A stretch of DNA of 64,000 nucleotides from a candidate division KSB1 bacterium (GCA_034506255.1 JAPDPX010000003.1:310001-374000); one strand, 5' to 3'. Shown: positions 54,680-64,000, counted from the first letter of the stretch. Notes: generated by a model from the letters alone, not told the origin. Numbers and translations are program-made.

Positions 54680-54751
54680 GCTGGCAGGTGGTTTTCTTTT
54701 GCGGTGGCGGCGTGACGACCGGCGGGCGTGCGCCGGGCCGGACGGTTTGTT

Positions 54752-55552
54752 TCAGGGCAGCCCGAAAAGCTGCGCAGCGTTCCGCGTGGTTTGCCGGCAG
54801 ATTTCGGCGACGGAGAGATGGTGAAGCTCCGCGAGTTTTTCGGCAGTGTGAATCATGAAAGCCGGTTCATTGCGCCGGCCGCGCTGCGGCACCGGCGCCA
54901 GGAAGGGACAGTCGGTTTCGAGCAGCAGGCGCGTCAGCGGCACGGCGCGGGCGACCTCCGGCAGCGCGGATTTGCGATAGGTGAGGTTGCCGGTGAAGGA
55001 GACATGACAGCCCAGGGCGAGCACCTGGCGGGCGTACTCCTCGTTTTCGGAGAAGCAATGAAACACACCCCGCAGCTCGCGCACGCCGGCTTGGCTGAGC
55101 GCGTGGAGAATCGCGCCGCCGGCCATGCGGTTGTGAATGATCACGGGTTTGCCGGTTTCCCGTGCGAGCTGCAGTTGCCGCACGAAGGCGCGCTGCTGCA
55201 CTTCGGCCGGCACGCGCTGCCAGTGGAAGTCCATGCCGATTTCGCCGATCGCCACAACTTTGGGATGCTGCGCCAGCCGCGCGATTTCGACGAAATCGTC
55301 ATCGCCGGCCGCGCCGCAATCGTTGGGATGAAAACCGACGGCGGCGAAGAGACCGGCATGCTTTTCCGCGAGTGCCAGACTTTGCCGGCTGGAAGCCAGG
55401 TCGGTGGACACCACGATGATTGTCTCCACCCCCGCCTGCTGCGCGCGCGCAATCACCGCTTCGCGATCAGCATCGAATTGTTCGAGCTGGAGATGGGCGT
55501 GGGTGTCGATGAGCCGGTTGGGCGGGGCCGTATCTGTGGTCACTCCAGGCAT
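54752..55552 (-). CDS. TatD-family metal-dependent hydrolase/DNase
   Basis: A TIM-barrel protein of 266 residues with the metal site IDTHAHLQ (Asp16, His18, His20), GEIGMDFHW, VIIHNR, GVFHCFSEN and LLETDCPFL. TatD-family members act as 3'-to-5' DNases in repair, although the family also contains RNA-end and deacylase activities. The start at 55552 follows AAAAGGAC. It begins 13 nt after dprA, so the two are probably co-translated. Role in processing DNA is suggested by its neighbours. Confidence 0.92.
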   Translation of the reverse strand: MPGVTTDTAPPNRLIDTHAHLQLEQFDADREAVIARAQQAGVETIIVVSTDLASSRQSLALAEKHAGLFAAVGFHPNDCGAAGDDDFVEIARLAQHPKVVAIGEIGMDFHWQRVPAEVQQRAFVRQLQLARETGKPVIIHNRMAGGAILHALSQAGVRELRGVFHCFSENEEYARQVLALGCHVSFTGNLTYRKSALPEVARAVPLTRLLLETDCPFLAPVPQRGRRNEPAFMIHTAEKLAELHHLSVAEICRQTTRNAAQLFGLP

Positions 55553-55565
55553 CGCAGTCCTTTTC

Positions 55566-56471
55566 TCACGATGTTGCCGCGGGCGGCAACACCTGCAAGA
55601 TCGTTTGCATGTCAGTGAAAGTTCGCACCGGCACCGCACCCTGTTCAAGCAGGGCCACATTGCCGGCCGCGTATTCGTCCGGTTTTTGGAATGCCACCAC
55701 GAAGAGCGGTTTGCCGGCTTTCCGCGTCCGTTCGGCCGTGTCCATGGTGCCGGATTTCACGCCGCATTCGACCACCAGCACCGCCCGGGCCAGACCGACG
55801 ATGAGGCGATTGCGCGCCATGGCCGCGCCGGCCGTCCAAGTCATGGTCGGAAAATATTCCGAAAGAATCACGCCGTGCTTTTTCAAATAGTCGACCGATT
55901 CGAAGCCCGCTTCGCGCAGGCGAAAATGATTGATGCCGTGACTCAGGATCATGATCGTGCGGCCGCCACCCTGCAGGGCGCCGAGATGGCCGGCGGTGTC
56001 GATGCCTTTCGCATAGCCGCTCACCACCGTCACGCCGGCAGCGGCGAGGCGCCGGCCAAAGCCTGCCGCGATTTCGAGACCGCGCGCCGAGGCCTCCCGT
56101 GAGCCGACGATGGCAACGGCACGGACATCCTGCCCGGAAAATTTGCCGCAGAGCGAGATCACCGGCGGCGGATCGGGAAGCTGGCGCAGCATGTCAGGAT
56201 AATCTTCGTGCCACAGGGTGGTGAAATGGACGCCCTGATCCTGCAGGGTGCAAAGCAGTTGCTCGACTTGCTCGCGCCGCCCGGCAAGCATCGGCATTTG
56301 CCCGGCCAGCTTGCGCGGAAATCTGGGGAGGGCGAGTAATTGGTCGGGCGTGGCCTGCATGGCGGCCCGCGGCGAGCCGAAGTGCTCGATGAGTTTCAAG
56401 TAGGTGCGTGCGCCGAGGCCCTCCAGGCTTTGCAGCAGCAGCCAGTCGCACAGATCGTTATCCGGTCTCAT
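55566..56471 (-). CDS. dprA: DNA-processing protein DprA (Rossmann-like, no winged helix)
   Basis: The 301-residue protein has an N-terminal SAM-like region and the DprA Rossmann domain: IVGSREASARG, SGYAKGIDTAGHLGAL, ILSEYFP and MARNRLIVGLARAVLVVE. DprA binds incoming single-stranded DNA and loads RecA during natural transformation. The C-terminal winged helix seen in many homologues is absent. It lies between the RecQ-fusion gene (55 nt upstream) and tatD-like gene (13 nt downstream) on one strand. Confidence 0.92.
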   Translation of the reverse strand: MRPDNDLCDWLLLQSLEGLGARTYLKLIEHFGSPRAAMQATPDQLLALPRFPRKLAGQMPMLAGRREQVEQLLCTLQDQGVHFTTLWHEDYPDMLRQLPDPPPVISLCGKFSGQDVRAVAIVGSREASARGLEIAAGFGRRLAAAGVTVVSGYAKGIDTAGHLGALQGGGRTIMILSHGINHFRLREAGFESVDYLKKHGVILSEYFPTMTWTAGAAMARNRLIVGLARAVLVVECGVKSGTMDTAERTRKAGKPLFVVAFQKPDEYAAGNVALLEQGAVPVRTFTDMQTILQVLPPAATS

Positions 56472-56526
56472 TGCAGCTCATTCTGTTGATGAAACCCGGC
56501 GTGGACTTCCTGTCTGCCGGCATGTC

Positions 56527-58866
56527 TCATTTCGCCACATGGCTGGTTTTGGTCAGCGTCAGGGCGTACACTTTGCTGGCGCCGGCCTTTTTCAAGACGC
56601 GCGCGCATTCGTCGATGGTCGCGCCGGAGTCATAAATGTCGTCGATCAACAGCAGGCGCTGGCCGGCCACGCTGGATGCATGCACGGCAAAGGCGCCGGC
56701 GACGTTGCGGCGTTTTTGCGCCAGCGTCACCATTTCCTTTTGCGGGCGCGTCGCGCGGGTTTTGCGCAATTGAAAGCCTGCACGCAGGCCGAGCCGCTGG
56801 CGCAGCCGTTCCGCAAAAAGAATCACCGGCGCATACGATTTTTCACCCCGGGAGGACGGCACGCAAACAATCGCGTCGACCTCCCGGAGCTGCGGCTGCC
56901 CGGTGAGTTTTTGCAGCGCCCGTTCCAGCAGCCAGTCGACCTGCGCCTGCTCGCCCTGATACTTGAACGCATAGACGCGCGCGCCCACTTCGGTGTGGAG
57001 ATGCACGCCGTTTTGCATGACGGTGTGAAACGCCAGCGCCATCCCGCCATCGAGATCGGGGCCGGAGAGTTCGGGTGTTTCCCGGCGCTGTAAATATGCC
57101 TCGATGGCAGTTTTTTGCTTCGCCGGGGAGGAAGGTTTTGTCCTGCAGGCCGGATTGCAGTGATCGCAACTTCCGCAACGATCTTTCTCGCTCACCGCCT
57201 CGCCAAAATAGCGGCGCAGCACCATCCCGCGGCAATCCGGTGTCAGGGCATACAGCAGCATCTGTTCCAGGCGGCGCTGCTTTTGCCTTGCCCAATCATG
57301 CATGCCGAGCTGGGTTTCGGTGAGCGCGGCCAGCCCGGCTGCCGGCCGCAGACATTCCACCAGCCAGCAATCTTCCGTGCCGAAAAAATGCAGCTCGCCG
57401 CGCCACTGCGCGTCGTAAAGCTGTGTCATCCACTCCACCGGTGACACCTGCTGCGCCCCGCAAAACTCACGGGTGTCGATCACGCTGCCGGCTCTCCGGA
57501 GCGTGTTGGTGAATGCCGAATCTTTCTGTACGGTGACTTTTATCTCCCGGCAAATGTTGGGATGCTGCCGGATGAAGCCGAGTCGCTGCAAATGACTGAG
57601 GCCGACCGCGAGCCTGGTGTTGTCCAGGCCGGTTTGCCATTCCAGCTCCGCCGGCGCGAGCCAGCGAAATTTCCCCACTGCCGGCATGGCCTCCAACGCA
57701 CACAGGAGTTTCGACAAGTCGGTTTTCGTGAGCAGGCTTTCCTTGATGAACCACTCCTGCAAGCCGCGATCCTCCTCCCAGTAGAGCAGCACGCAGTGCG
57801 CCGGCAGGCCGTCACGGCCGGCGCGCCCCGCCTCCTGATAGTATGCCTCGAGGCTGCCCGGGATGCTGAAGTGGATGACAAAGCGAATGTCGCGTTTGTC
57901 GATGCCGAGACCGAAAGCATTGGTGGCTGCCACCACGCGCAGGCCTGCCGGGCTGTCGTCAAAAAATCTTTCCTGCACGAGTCGACGCTCCGCATCGCTG
58001 CGGCCGGCATGATAGAAATCGGCGGCCACGCCCAAATTTTGCAAAAAGACGGCCACCTCCCGGGCCTCGCGCTTTCTGGCCGCGTAGATGATGCCCTTGC
58101 CGACAAATCCCTCCAGCCAGGCCGCCAGCGCGCGAAATTTGTCACTTTCCGAATCGACACGCTGCACGCAAAAATGCAAATTGGGACGCGCCACACTGCC
58201 GGTGAATTTTTCCACGCGCGCCAGCCCGAGTTGCTGCAAAATGTCCGCTTCGACCTCCGGGGTGGCGGTGGCGGTGAAGAGCGCGACCGCCGGCGGTTGC
58301 AGCAGGCGCAGCGTCTCCTGCAGCGCGAGATACGACGGCCGGAAATCATGGCCCCACTGCGAAATGCAATGCGCTTCATCAATCACGAACAGACTCAACC
58401 GGCAGCGCGCCAGCTCGGCGGTAAAGGCACGGCTGCGAAAACGCTCCGGCGCAACATAGAGCAGTTTGACGCCGCCGTCCGTGACGCGTGCCATTTCACA
58501 GCGCTGCCCGGCGAGCGACAGCGAGCTGTTGATGAACGCCACCTGGGTGAAGCCGCGGCGCTGCAGTTGATCGACCTGATCCTTCATCAGGGAAATGAGC
58601 GGGGAGACCACCACCGTCAACCCCTCCTGCAGGAGCGCCGGCAGTTGGTAGCACAGTGACTTGCCGTGGCCGGTGGGCAGCACTGCCAGCAGCGAGCGGC
58701 GCGCCAGCAGCGCGCTGATGATGGCCTCCTGCTGCGGCTTGAAATCGGTGTAGCCGAAATGCTCTTGCAAGGCCTGGCGCAATGCCGTCTGTTGCGCCGG
58801 CATGGGAGCCGGTGGTTGCAGGCGCTGATCGATCGCGTCCAGCAGGTTTTTCAAGTTTTCGATCAT
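56527..58866 (-). CDS. recQ: RecQ-type DNA helicase fused to a ComF-like phosphoribosyltransferase domain
   Basis: The 779-residue protein begins with a superfamily 2 helicase of RecQ type: Walker A PTGHGKS (64-70), DEAH box (163-166) and QWGHDFRP just after it, HFSIPGSLEAYYQEAGRAGRDG. A zinc-binding RQC region follows, recognised by CGSCDHCNPAC. The last 140 residues form a PRTase domain with IVCVPSSRGEKSYAPV, LRKTRATRPQKEMVTLAQKR and the PRPP loop LLIDDIYDSGAT (738-750). ComF, needed for natural transformation in many bacteria, has this PRTase fold. The fusion sits 55 nt upstream of dprA. The HRDC domain of ordinary RecQ is absent. Confidence 0.93.
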   Translation of the reverse strand: MIENLKNLLDAIDQRLQPPAPMPAQQTALRQALQEHFGYTDFKPQQEAIISALLARRSLLAVLPTGHGKSLCYQLPALLQEGLTVVVSPLISLMKDQVDQLQRRGFTQVAFINSSLSLAGQRCEMARVTDGGVKLLYVAPERFRSRAFTAELARCRLSLFVIDEAHCISQWGHDFRPSYLALQETLRLLQPPAVALFTATATPEVEADILQQLGLARVEKFTGSVARPNLHFCVQRVDSESDKFRALAAWLEGFVGKGIIYAARKREAREVAVFLQNLGVAADFYHAGRSDAERRLVQERFFDDSPAGLRVVAATNAFGLGIDKRDIRFVIHFSIPGSLEAYYQEAGRAGRDGLPAHCVLLYWEEDRGLQEWFIKESLLTKTDLSKLLCALEAMPAVGKFRWLAPAELEWQTGLDNTRLAVGLSHLQRLGFIRQHPNICREIKVTVQKDSAFTNTLRRAGSVIDTREFCGAQQVSPVEWMTQLYDAQWRGELHFFGTEDCWLVECLRPAAGLAALTETQLGMHDWARQKQRRLEQMLLYALTPDCRGMVLRRYFGEAVSEKDRCGSCDHCNPACRTKPSSPAKQKTAIEAYLQRRETPELSGPDLDGGMALAFHTVMQNGVHLHTEVGARVYAFKYQGEQAQVDWLLERALQKLTGQPQLREVDAIVCVPSSRGEKSYAPVILFAERLRQRLGLRAGFQLRKTRATRPQKEMVTLAQKRRNVAGAFAVHASSVAGQRLLLIDDIYDSGATIDECARVLKKAGASKVYALTLTKTSHVAK

Positions 58867-59312
58867 CGGTTTCTATCCGCCCCTTGTGTTGGTCGGGATG
58901 CCCCTGATTTTTCATTTGAATCATTGCAAAATGGCAGGGATTTGATGGTTCAACAAGCCCAACGCATGGAGGCTGAGGCTCTTCGTTGGCATGTTGTCTT
59001 TCGTTTGTGGCGCGTGCGCGCGCTGGGCGTGCCCTCGAATTGGGTGGCAGGAACCATGCGAAATCCCGCCGCCTGTTTTGGGTGCCGGCTGGCGCAATCC
59101 TTCAACAAGCGGAATAGCACAGGCATCGCTGCGCCACGTCCCCGCACGGAACTGCAGCATTACGGGCCGGCGCTGCTCCCGCGGACTGCCTCCCAGCCTG
59201 CGGGCTGCAGCAAAAATCGCTGCCGCGGCGCGGTGTGCCTGGTTTGCACATTCGTCCCCATCGGAACGCGCGCGTGCCAATGCAATTGCCCGCCCGTGAC
59301 GCCCGGGCATGA
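58867..59312. other. Intergenic gap between recQ and the M16C gene
   Basis: 446 nt. A 129-codon minus-strand frame exists but is Arg/Pro-rich and resembles nothing, so I do not call it. No terminator or promoter is clear. Confidence 0.5.
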
Positions 59313-62225
59313 TCAGAGAACTTTGGTGACCCGCAACCAGTTGTTGCGTGCGGCATTCACTTCATTGATGGCCGCCGGTGAGCCCATCACCACCACCAGG
59401 CCGTTGTCTTTCACGGCCGCCAGCACCTCGGCGAAGGCGCGGAAGTCCCTTGCGGTGGTGTCGAGCACCTGATCGCGTATGCGCTGACGCAACTCGTCGG
59501 TATCGCCGAGCAAATGGCGGATCATGGCGGTATAGCCCTTGGCATCCGGCAGTTGGTAGGCATCGAGATCGCCAATGGTGCCGATGATGCTTTTGGTCAA
59601 TTCCTGCGGCGGCAGCGAAACCTGCGCAAGAAACTCGCCGGCCCGGTCATAGTTCTCGATCGTCGCGAGCAGATTGGGGTCGCGATACGAGAGAAAACTG
59701 AACACGCCGGAATGCCGCCCGAAGCTGCAGAAGCCGCCGTAGGCGCCACCCTGCATGCGCACGCGCTCCCACAGCCAGGTGGTGCGCAGGAAGTTGGTGA
59801 TCACCAGAACCGAGCCGTGAAACGCATAGCCGAGACGATAGAGATTCGCGGCCTTGCCGACATAATTGACCTGCGCGGGAATGGTCAGGCCTTCGAAGCC
59901 ATGGTTGAGCCGGGGCGACCAATCAACCGGTGTTGCCTGCGCTTGCGGCAGGCTGTCGAGAAAGGCATACAATCCCGGCTCGCACGCACGCCAGTCCTTT
60001 TCCTCGAGCGTGAGGTTGCACAACATGCCGTTGCGATTCACCAGCCGGCGCCGTATTTCCTCCAGGCGGGCCAGCACCGCCGGCCAGTTGGCATCGACCT
60101 CCTGCGCAAGCTGGCGCAGGAAGAACAGGTAGTTCACTCCGTCCATCTCTTCGTTGGCCCAGCCGGCTTCATTGAAACAGGCCTGCAGACGCGAGCCGAC
60201 CACCCTGTGCCCGGCGGGCACCAGGCCGGCTTCCTGGCCGGCCTTTTCGTCCAGCACCATTTGCCGGAAGCGCTCCTGGTTGTCCAGGCGCACGGTGAGC
60301 AGCACATCGCGCAGGATGGCGAGCAGATCATCCCACTGCGCACGCATGGCTTTGCCGCGCAGGAACAGCCAGGACAGGCTGCCGGACTGATGCTGGCGCA
60401 TTGAGATGAAGGAAGTGGCGCGTATGCCGCCGGTTTTGCAGCCGATGCGCTGCAGCAGTTTGACGAAATCCGCCTGCTCGGTGCCCATCTCCAGCAGGGC
60501 ACGGCTGAACAGGGAGACGTAGGGCAGCAGGTGCGGCGGCAGCAGGTGGAGATTGAAGCCGAGATCGAAATAGATGATGCCGTTGGTGAACAGCTCATGA
60601 TAGAGCACCGGGGTGCCGTGATAGGCGAGCGTGACCTGGGGAATCGTGCGAATCTTGCGGTCGAGGTCCTCCCGCTGCAAGACGGGCAGTTTGGCCAGCT
60701 CTTCGGGCGGGTCGGGGGTTTCCTGGCGGCGTTTGAGTTCGGCGGCCTGTGCGATGATGCCTTCCATCTCGGCCGCGGACAGTTGCGCCTGGATTGCCGC
60801 CAGACGCTCCCGCTCCGCCGCTTCCTCCTGCTCTGCCAGCCCCGCTTGCGGTTGCAGCAGCACGGTGCTGCGGTGGGCATTGTCGAGCAAATGGCGTTGC
60901 ACCAGCTCCTCGAAGAAGCGCGGATGGGCGGCGAGTTTGGCCTTGATCGCCGCCAGCGGGGCTTCGAAACCGAGCGGCGCGAGCGGGTCGCCGTCATAAA
61001 GCCAGGTGGTCAGCGCGCTCAACATCACCACCAGCCCGCGGGGATAGGAGCCGGTGTTTTTTTCGCGCAGATGGAACTCGATGGTGTTGAGCGCGGCCGC
61101 GATGGTGCCGGAATCGAAGCCCTCGCGCACCAGGCGTTGCAGCGTGGCCAGGATCAGTTCCTCCACCTTGTCGGCATCGGCGGGGGCGATGCCTTTCAAA
61201 CCGGTGGAGAAGTACATCTCACGCAGCTCGGCCTCCAGGCCGGCGCCGGCAATATCCTCACCGAGGCCGGAATCGATCAGCGCCTTGTACAACGGTGCCG
61301 CGGGCGTGCCGATCAGCGCATGGGCAAGAATGCTGAGCGCCAGCGTGGTTTCCGGATCTTTGTTGTCGGTGAGCAGCCAGTTCACCGTCACCATGCCTTT
61401 GCGGCCGGTGCCGGTTTCCTGCCCGGCATCATAGACATGCACCGCGCGCCGCGGCGCCTGCCAGCGCGCCGGCGGCGGGATTTCCGAAGCGACGGGTTTG
61501 TACTCGAAGTCCTTGAGATATTCATTTATCAGGCGCAGGCGCTCGGGCGTGGGGTCATCGCCATAGAAAAAAATGCGCGCGTTGGAGGGATGATAGTAGG
61601 TTTCATGAAAGGCCTTGAACTGCGCGTAGGTCAGCGCGGGAATGTGGCGCGGATGGCCGCCGGAATCCAGGCCGTAGACATGGCCGGGAAAAAGCGACTG
61701 CTGCGTGTACTCTGCCAACAGGCGCTCGGGCGAGGCATAGCTGCCCTTCATTTCATTGAAGACCACGCCCTTGTAGTGCAGCGTGCCGTTTTCCACTTCA
61801 TAGTGCCAGCCCTCCTGCTGCAGCGTCTGTGGCGGAATGAGCGGATAAAAAACCGCATCAAGATAAACTTCGATGAGATTGTAGAAGTCCTTTAAATTCT
61901 GGCTCGCCACCGGATAGCAGGTTTTGTCGGGATAGGTGAAGGCATTGAGGAAGGTATTGAGCGAGCCCTTTACCAGTTCGACGAACGGCTCTTTCACGCG
62001 ATATTTGCGCGAGCCGCACAGCACGGCATGCTCCAGGATGTGGGCGACGCCGGTGGCATCCGGCGGCGGGGTGCGAAAGGTGATGCCGAAGACTTTGTTC
62101 TCATCGTCATTTTCGAGCGCGAGCAATTGCGCGCCGGTTTTGACATGGCGGAACAGCAGGGCGCGTGATTTCAATTCGGGAATCTCCTGTTCCCGCAGCA
62201 ACTCGAAGCCATGCATCGTGGTCAT
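59313..62225 (-). CDS. M16C-family zinc protease (PreP-like)
   Basis: The 970-residue enzyme has the inverted zinc motif HILEH (His62, Glu65, His66) with GVAHILEHAVLCGSRKY and KEPFVELVKGSLNTFLNAFTYPDKTCYPV, the M16C signature. Length matches PreP-type presequence proteases, which close around and degrade short peptides. There is no signal peptide, so it is cytoplasmic or exported without a classical signal. The start at 62225 follows AGAGGAAAG. It stands alone, transcribed away from the polyferredoxin gene. Confidence 0.95.
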   Translation of the reverse strand: MTTMHGFELLREQEIPELKSRALLFRHVKTGAQLLALENDDENKVFGITFRTPPPDATGVAHILEHAVLCGSRKYRVKEPFVELVKGSLNTFLNAFTYPDKTCYPVASQNLKDFYNLIEVYLDAVFYPLIPPQTLQQEGWHYEVENGTLHYKGVVFNEMKGSYASPERLLAEYTQQSLFPGHVYGLDSGGHPRHIPALTYAQFKAFHETYYHPSNARIFFYGDDPTPERLRLINEYLKDFEYKPVASEIPPPARWQAPRRAVHVYDAGQETGTGRKGMVTVNWLLTDNKDPETTLALSILAHALIGTPAAPLYKALIDSGLGEDIAGAGLEAELREMYFSTGLKGIAPADADKVEELILATLQRLVREGFDSGTIAAALNTIEFHLREKNTGSYPRGLVVMLSALTTWLYDGDPLAPLGFEAPLAAIKAKLAAHPRFFEELVQRHLLDNAHRSTVLLQPQAGLAEQEEAAERERLAAIQAQLSAAEMEGIIAQAAELKRRQETPDPPEELAKLPVLQREDLDRKIRTIPQVTLAYHGTPVLYHELFTNGIIYFDLGFNLHLLPPHLLPYVSLFSRALLEMGTEQADFVKLLQRIGCKTGGIRATSFISMRQHQSGSLSWLFLRGKAMRAQWDDLLAILRDVLLTVRLDNQERFRQMVLDEKAGQEAGLVPAGHRVVGSRLQACFNEAGWANEEMDGVNYLFFLRQLAQEVDANWPAVLARLEEIRRRLVNRNGMLCNLTLEEKDWRACEPGLYAFLDSLPQAQATPVDWSPRLNHGFEGLTIPAQVNYVGKAANLYRLGYAFHGSVLVITNFLRTTWLWERVRMQGGAYGGFCSFGRHSGVFSFLSYRDPNLLATIENYDRAGEFLAQVSLPPQELTKSIIGTIGDLDAYQLPDAKGYTAMIRHLLGDTDELRQRIRDQVLDTTARDFRAFAEVLAAVKDNGLVVVMGSPAAINEVNAARNNWLRVTKVL

Positions 62226-62607
62226 GCTTTCCTCTTGTGAAAAGGGACGGCGAATATTCGACTGGTCGAAAACGGAGGCCGCCGCAGCCGGGGCAGGCGA
62301 TGCCGGCGCGGCACACCACCGGCCGGTTAATCTAACAAGTTTCCGGCAAATTCCAAGCGTGGTGAAGAGGATGGAAATATCCGAAAGTAGCCCCGGCAGC
62401 CGTTTTACATTTGTCGGAAAAAGCGCGGCGAATTTTCGCGACCTTGCGAAAGCGGCGCCATGCGGCGGCCGCGCATGCCTCCCACCAAACTTTTGTTAAT
62501 TCGACGACACCCCGCCAGCGCCGGGCCTCATCCGCCCGGCGATTTTCCGGCATGACGTTTGTCCCACGCCGGCAGCGACGGACTCGGTTTTATCCGGAGA
62601 GCGAAAA
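62226..62607. other. Divergent intergenic region before the polyferredoxin gene
   Basis: 382 nt. A TTGGAA/TAGATT pair at 16-nt spacing on the minus strand (62320-62370) is a weak promoter candidate for the M16C gene. No gene. Confidence 0.4.
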
Positions 62608-63747
62608 ATGCTGAAGACGGTGCAGCCGGTGCGTGAGAACACTGCCTCAGGGCCGCAGGTGCCACGCCGAAAAATTCCCCCGGAAGCGCGACGCCTGCTC
62701 CGCGCCCCCGCCCAACTCGGCTTGCGGGCGCGCTGGTGGTGGCGCTTGCGGTATGATTCCCAGTTCCTGCGGCGGCACTTGCAAATTGCCTTTGCCGCGC
62801 TGGTCATTTGGATCGGCGTGGAATTCGTGCTCTTCGTGCGCTGGCTGGAAAGCGGCGGTGTGGGGCCGGCGCCGGAACGACCACCCGGAGTGGAAGGCTT
62901 CCTGCCGTTGAGCGGTTTGATCTCGCTCAAACACTGGTGGCTCACCGGCAGCGTCAATCTGATTCATCCGGCGGCGCTGTTCATCCTGCTTGCCATTCTC
63001 ACGCTGGGCGTGCTGTTGCAGAAATCATTCTGTGGCTGGCTCTGCCCGATTGGCCTGCTCTCCGAACTGCACTGGAAGCTGGGCCGCCGGCTGTTCGGCG
63101 GCAATCTGCGCGTGCCGAAGTGGCTGGACTGGCCGCTGCGCGCGCTCAAATACCTGCTGCTCGGTTTCTTTCTTTATGCCATTTTTTGGCAGATGGATTT
63201 GCCCGCGCTCACCGCCTTCATCAACAGCCCCTACAATCAAGTGGCGGATATCAAGATGCTCTATTTTTTCGAGCATATTGACCGCACGACGTTGCGGATC
63301 ATCGGGGTGATCGCGCTGCTGTCACTGCCCGTCAAAAATTTTTGGTGCCGCTATTTGTGCCCCTACGGCGCGCTGCTCGGTGCCGGCAGTCTGCTCAGTC
63401 CGGTCAAAATCACCCGCAATCCGGAACGCTGCATTGATTGCAGCCTGTGCACCAAAGCCTGCCCGGCGAACATCAAAGTCCATCAGGTGAAGCGCGTGTA
63501 TTCCGACGAGTGCATGGCCTGCCTGGCCTGCGCCCGCGTGTGCCCGGTGAAAGACACGCTCGATTTGTGCACCATTGTGCGCGGGCAGCGGGTGCCGGCC
63601 CCGGTGCTGGCCGCGCTGATCACAGGCCTGTTCGTTGCCGTCACCGGCGCCGCCATGCTGGCCGGCCTCTGGCAAAACTCGATCAGTCACACAGAATATT
63701 TGCGGCACCTGCCGCGCATCGAGTCCTACGGACATCCGGGAAGGTAG
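62608..63747 (+). CDS. NapH/CcoG-like membrane polyferredoxin
   Basis: The 379-residue protein has about five membrane helices, two conserved membrane cysteine motifs, CGWLCPIG and CRYLCPYGALLG, and two 4Fe-4S ferredoxin motifs near the end, CIDCSLCTKACP and CMACLACARVCP. This is the NapH/MauN/CcoG-type architecture, which transfers electrons from quinol or a periplasmic donor across the inner membrane or matures cytochrome oxidases. The start has GGAGAG upstream. No nap or cco gene is in view, so the electron acceptor is unknown. The gene ends 253 nt before the window edge. Confidence 0.88.
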   Translation: MLKTVQPVRENTASGPQVPRRKIPPEARRLLRAPAQLGLRARWWWRLRYDSQFLRRHLQIAFAALVIWIGVEFVLFVRWLESGGVGPAPERPPGVEGFLPLSGLISLKHWWLTGSVNLIHPAALFILLAILTLGVLLQKSFCGWLCPIGLLSELHWKLGRRLFGGNLRVPKWLDWPLRALKYLLLGFFLYAIFWQMDLPALTAFINSPYNQVADIKMLYFFEHIDRTTLRIIGVIALLSLPVKNFWCRYLCPYGALLGAGSLLSPVKITRNPERCIDCSLCTKACPANIKVHQVKRVYSDECMACLACARVCPVKDTLDLCTIVRGQRVPAPVLAALITGLFVAVTGAAMLAGLWQNSISHTEYLRHLPRIESYGHPGR

Positions 63748-64000
63748 TGGGCCCGCTTCCCCCGACCCAACTCCCCGGGCGGGAAAAGTGCGTGACGACA
63801 AGCCGCTGTTGGTGTGCGCACGCCCGCGGACATCGAATCCTCTGCCCGCCCGCCTTCAATCAGCTTTTCCCATTTGAACCGGTCAAGACCACGCTGCGGC
63901 ATGCGCTGCAGCCCGGTGAGGAGTTTGCGGTCACCTGCGGTGCAGTGGAAACATGATTTGCCCTCCCGTCCTCTGTCCGATTCTCCCGCGAAAACGAACT
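63748..64000. other. End of window, no gene recognised
   Basis: 253 nt after the polyferredoxin stop. No credible ORF start is seen before the edge. Confidence 0.5.

Noticed and set aside
58921..59310. 129-codon minus-strand frame between recQ and the M16C gene
   Set aside because: Arg/Pro/Ala-rich with no domain, no ribosome site and no similarity to known families.

Overview
This 64 kb window is GC-rich, gene-dense bacterial chromosome. No tRNA, rRNA, CRISPR array, prophage or complete insertion sequence was recognised. An outer membrane is suggested by exported SPOR-like proteins, a lipoprotein, and a DUF5916 protein with an N-terminal sugar-binding-like region and a probable beta-barrel-like C-terminus. 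DUF5916, the M16C protease, the large M1-type peptidase and the many intergenic hairpin repeats would fit an uncultured lineage around the FCB group or KSB1. That placement is an impression from gene content, not a measurement.

Layout. 1-9 kb: start of hisS, a PlsC-type acyltransferase overlapping yajQ, a DUF2914 membrane protein, a YchF-like GTPase, an intact HTH-ImmA regulator next to a decayed DUF4411 (PIN-like) partner, a cold-shock protein, a tandem Usp protein and a glycosyltransferase. 9-18 kb: two small exported SPOR-like proteins, lysA, then a signalling block on the minus strand (SpoIIE-type phosphatase with a kinase-like ATPase domain, sigma-54 activator, FHA-transglycosylase fusion) and a desaturase resembling eukaryotic sphingolipid desaturases. 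18.7-26 kb: an ECF sigma factor, then a plus-strand sulfur block (TSUP exporter, metallo-beta-lactamase/rhodanese enzyme, split YeeE/YedE transporter, thioredoxin, Crp/Fnr regulator, DUF2892 protein) ending in a clear terminator. Together these genes could take up, oxidise and traffic sulfide- or thiosulfate-derived sulfane sulfur under Crp/Fnr control.

26-49 kb: mixed metabolism and envelope genes. These include a DUF5916 gene with one in-frame stop, an aminotransferase with a permease, a metallophosphoesterase, a PtsN-like protein, MogA/MoaB, an Aur1-like PAP2 protein, FabH, larC between two 425-bp direct repeats, a cupin plus M1-type peptidase, a lone OLD-like ATPase, an M48 protease and glycyl-tRNA synthetase.

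49.3-52.7 kb is a repeat island. It holds a VapBC-like toxin-antitoxin pair among four degenerate copies of one protein C-terminus and several families of palindromic repeats. 52.7-59 kb is a minus-strand DNA-processing and repair cluster: recQ fused to a ComF-like phosphoribosyltransferase domain, dprA, a TatD-family hydrolase, ksgA, a three-unit 78-bp repeat array, then recO. The window closes with a PreP-like M16C protease and a NapH/CcoG-like polyferredoxin.

The strongest leads are the dispersed hairpin-repeat family (including the larC-flanking repeats and the 78-bp array), the RecQ-phosphoribosyltransferase fusion beside dprA, the FHA-transglycosylase fusion, the sulfur block with a candidate Crp/Fnr site at about -41, and the possible sphingolipid genes.
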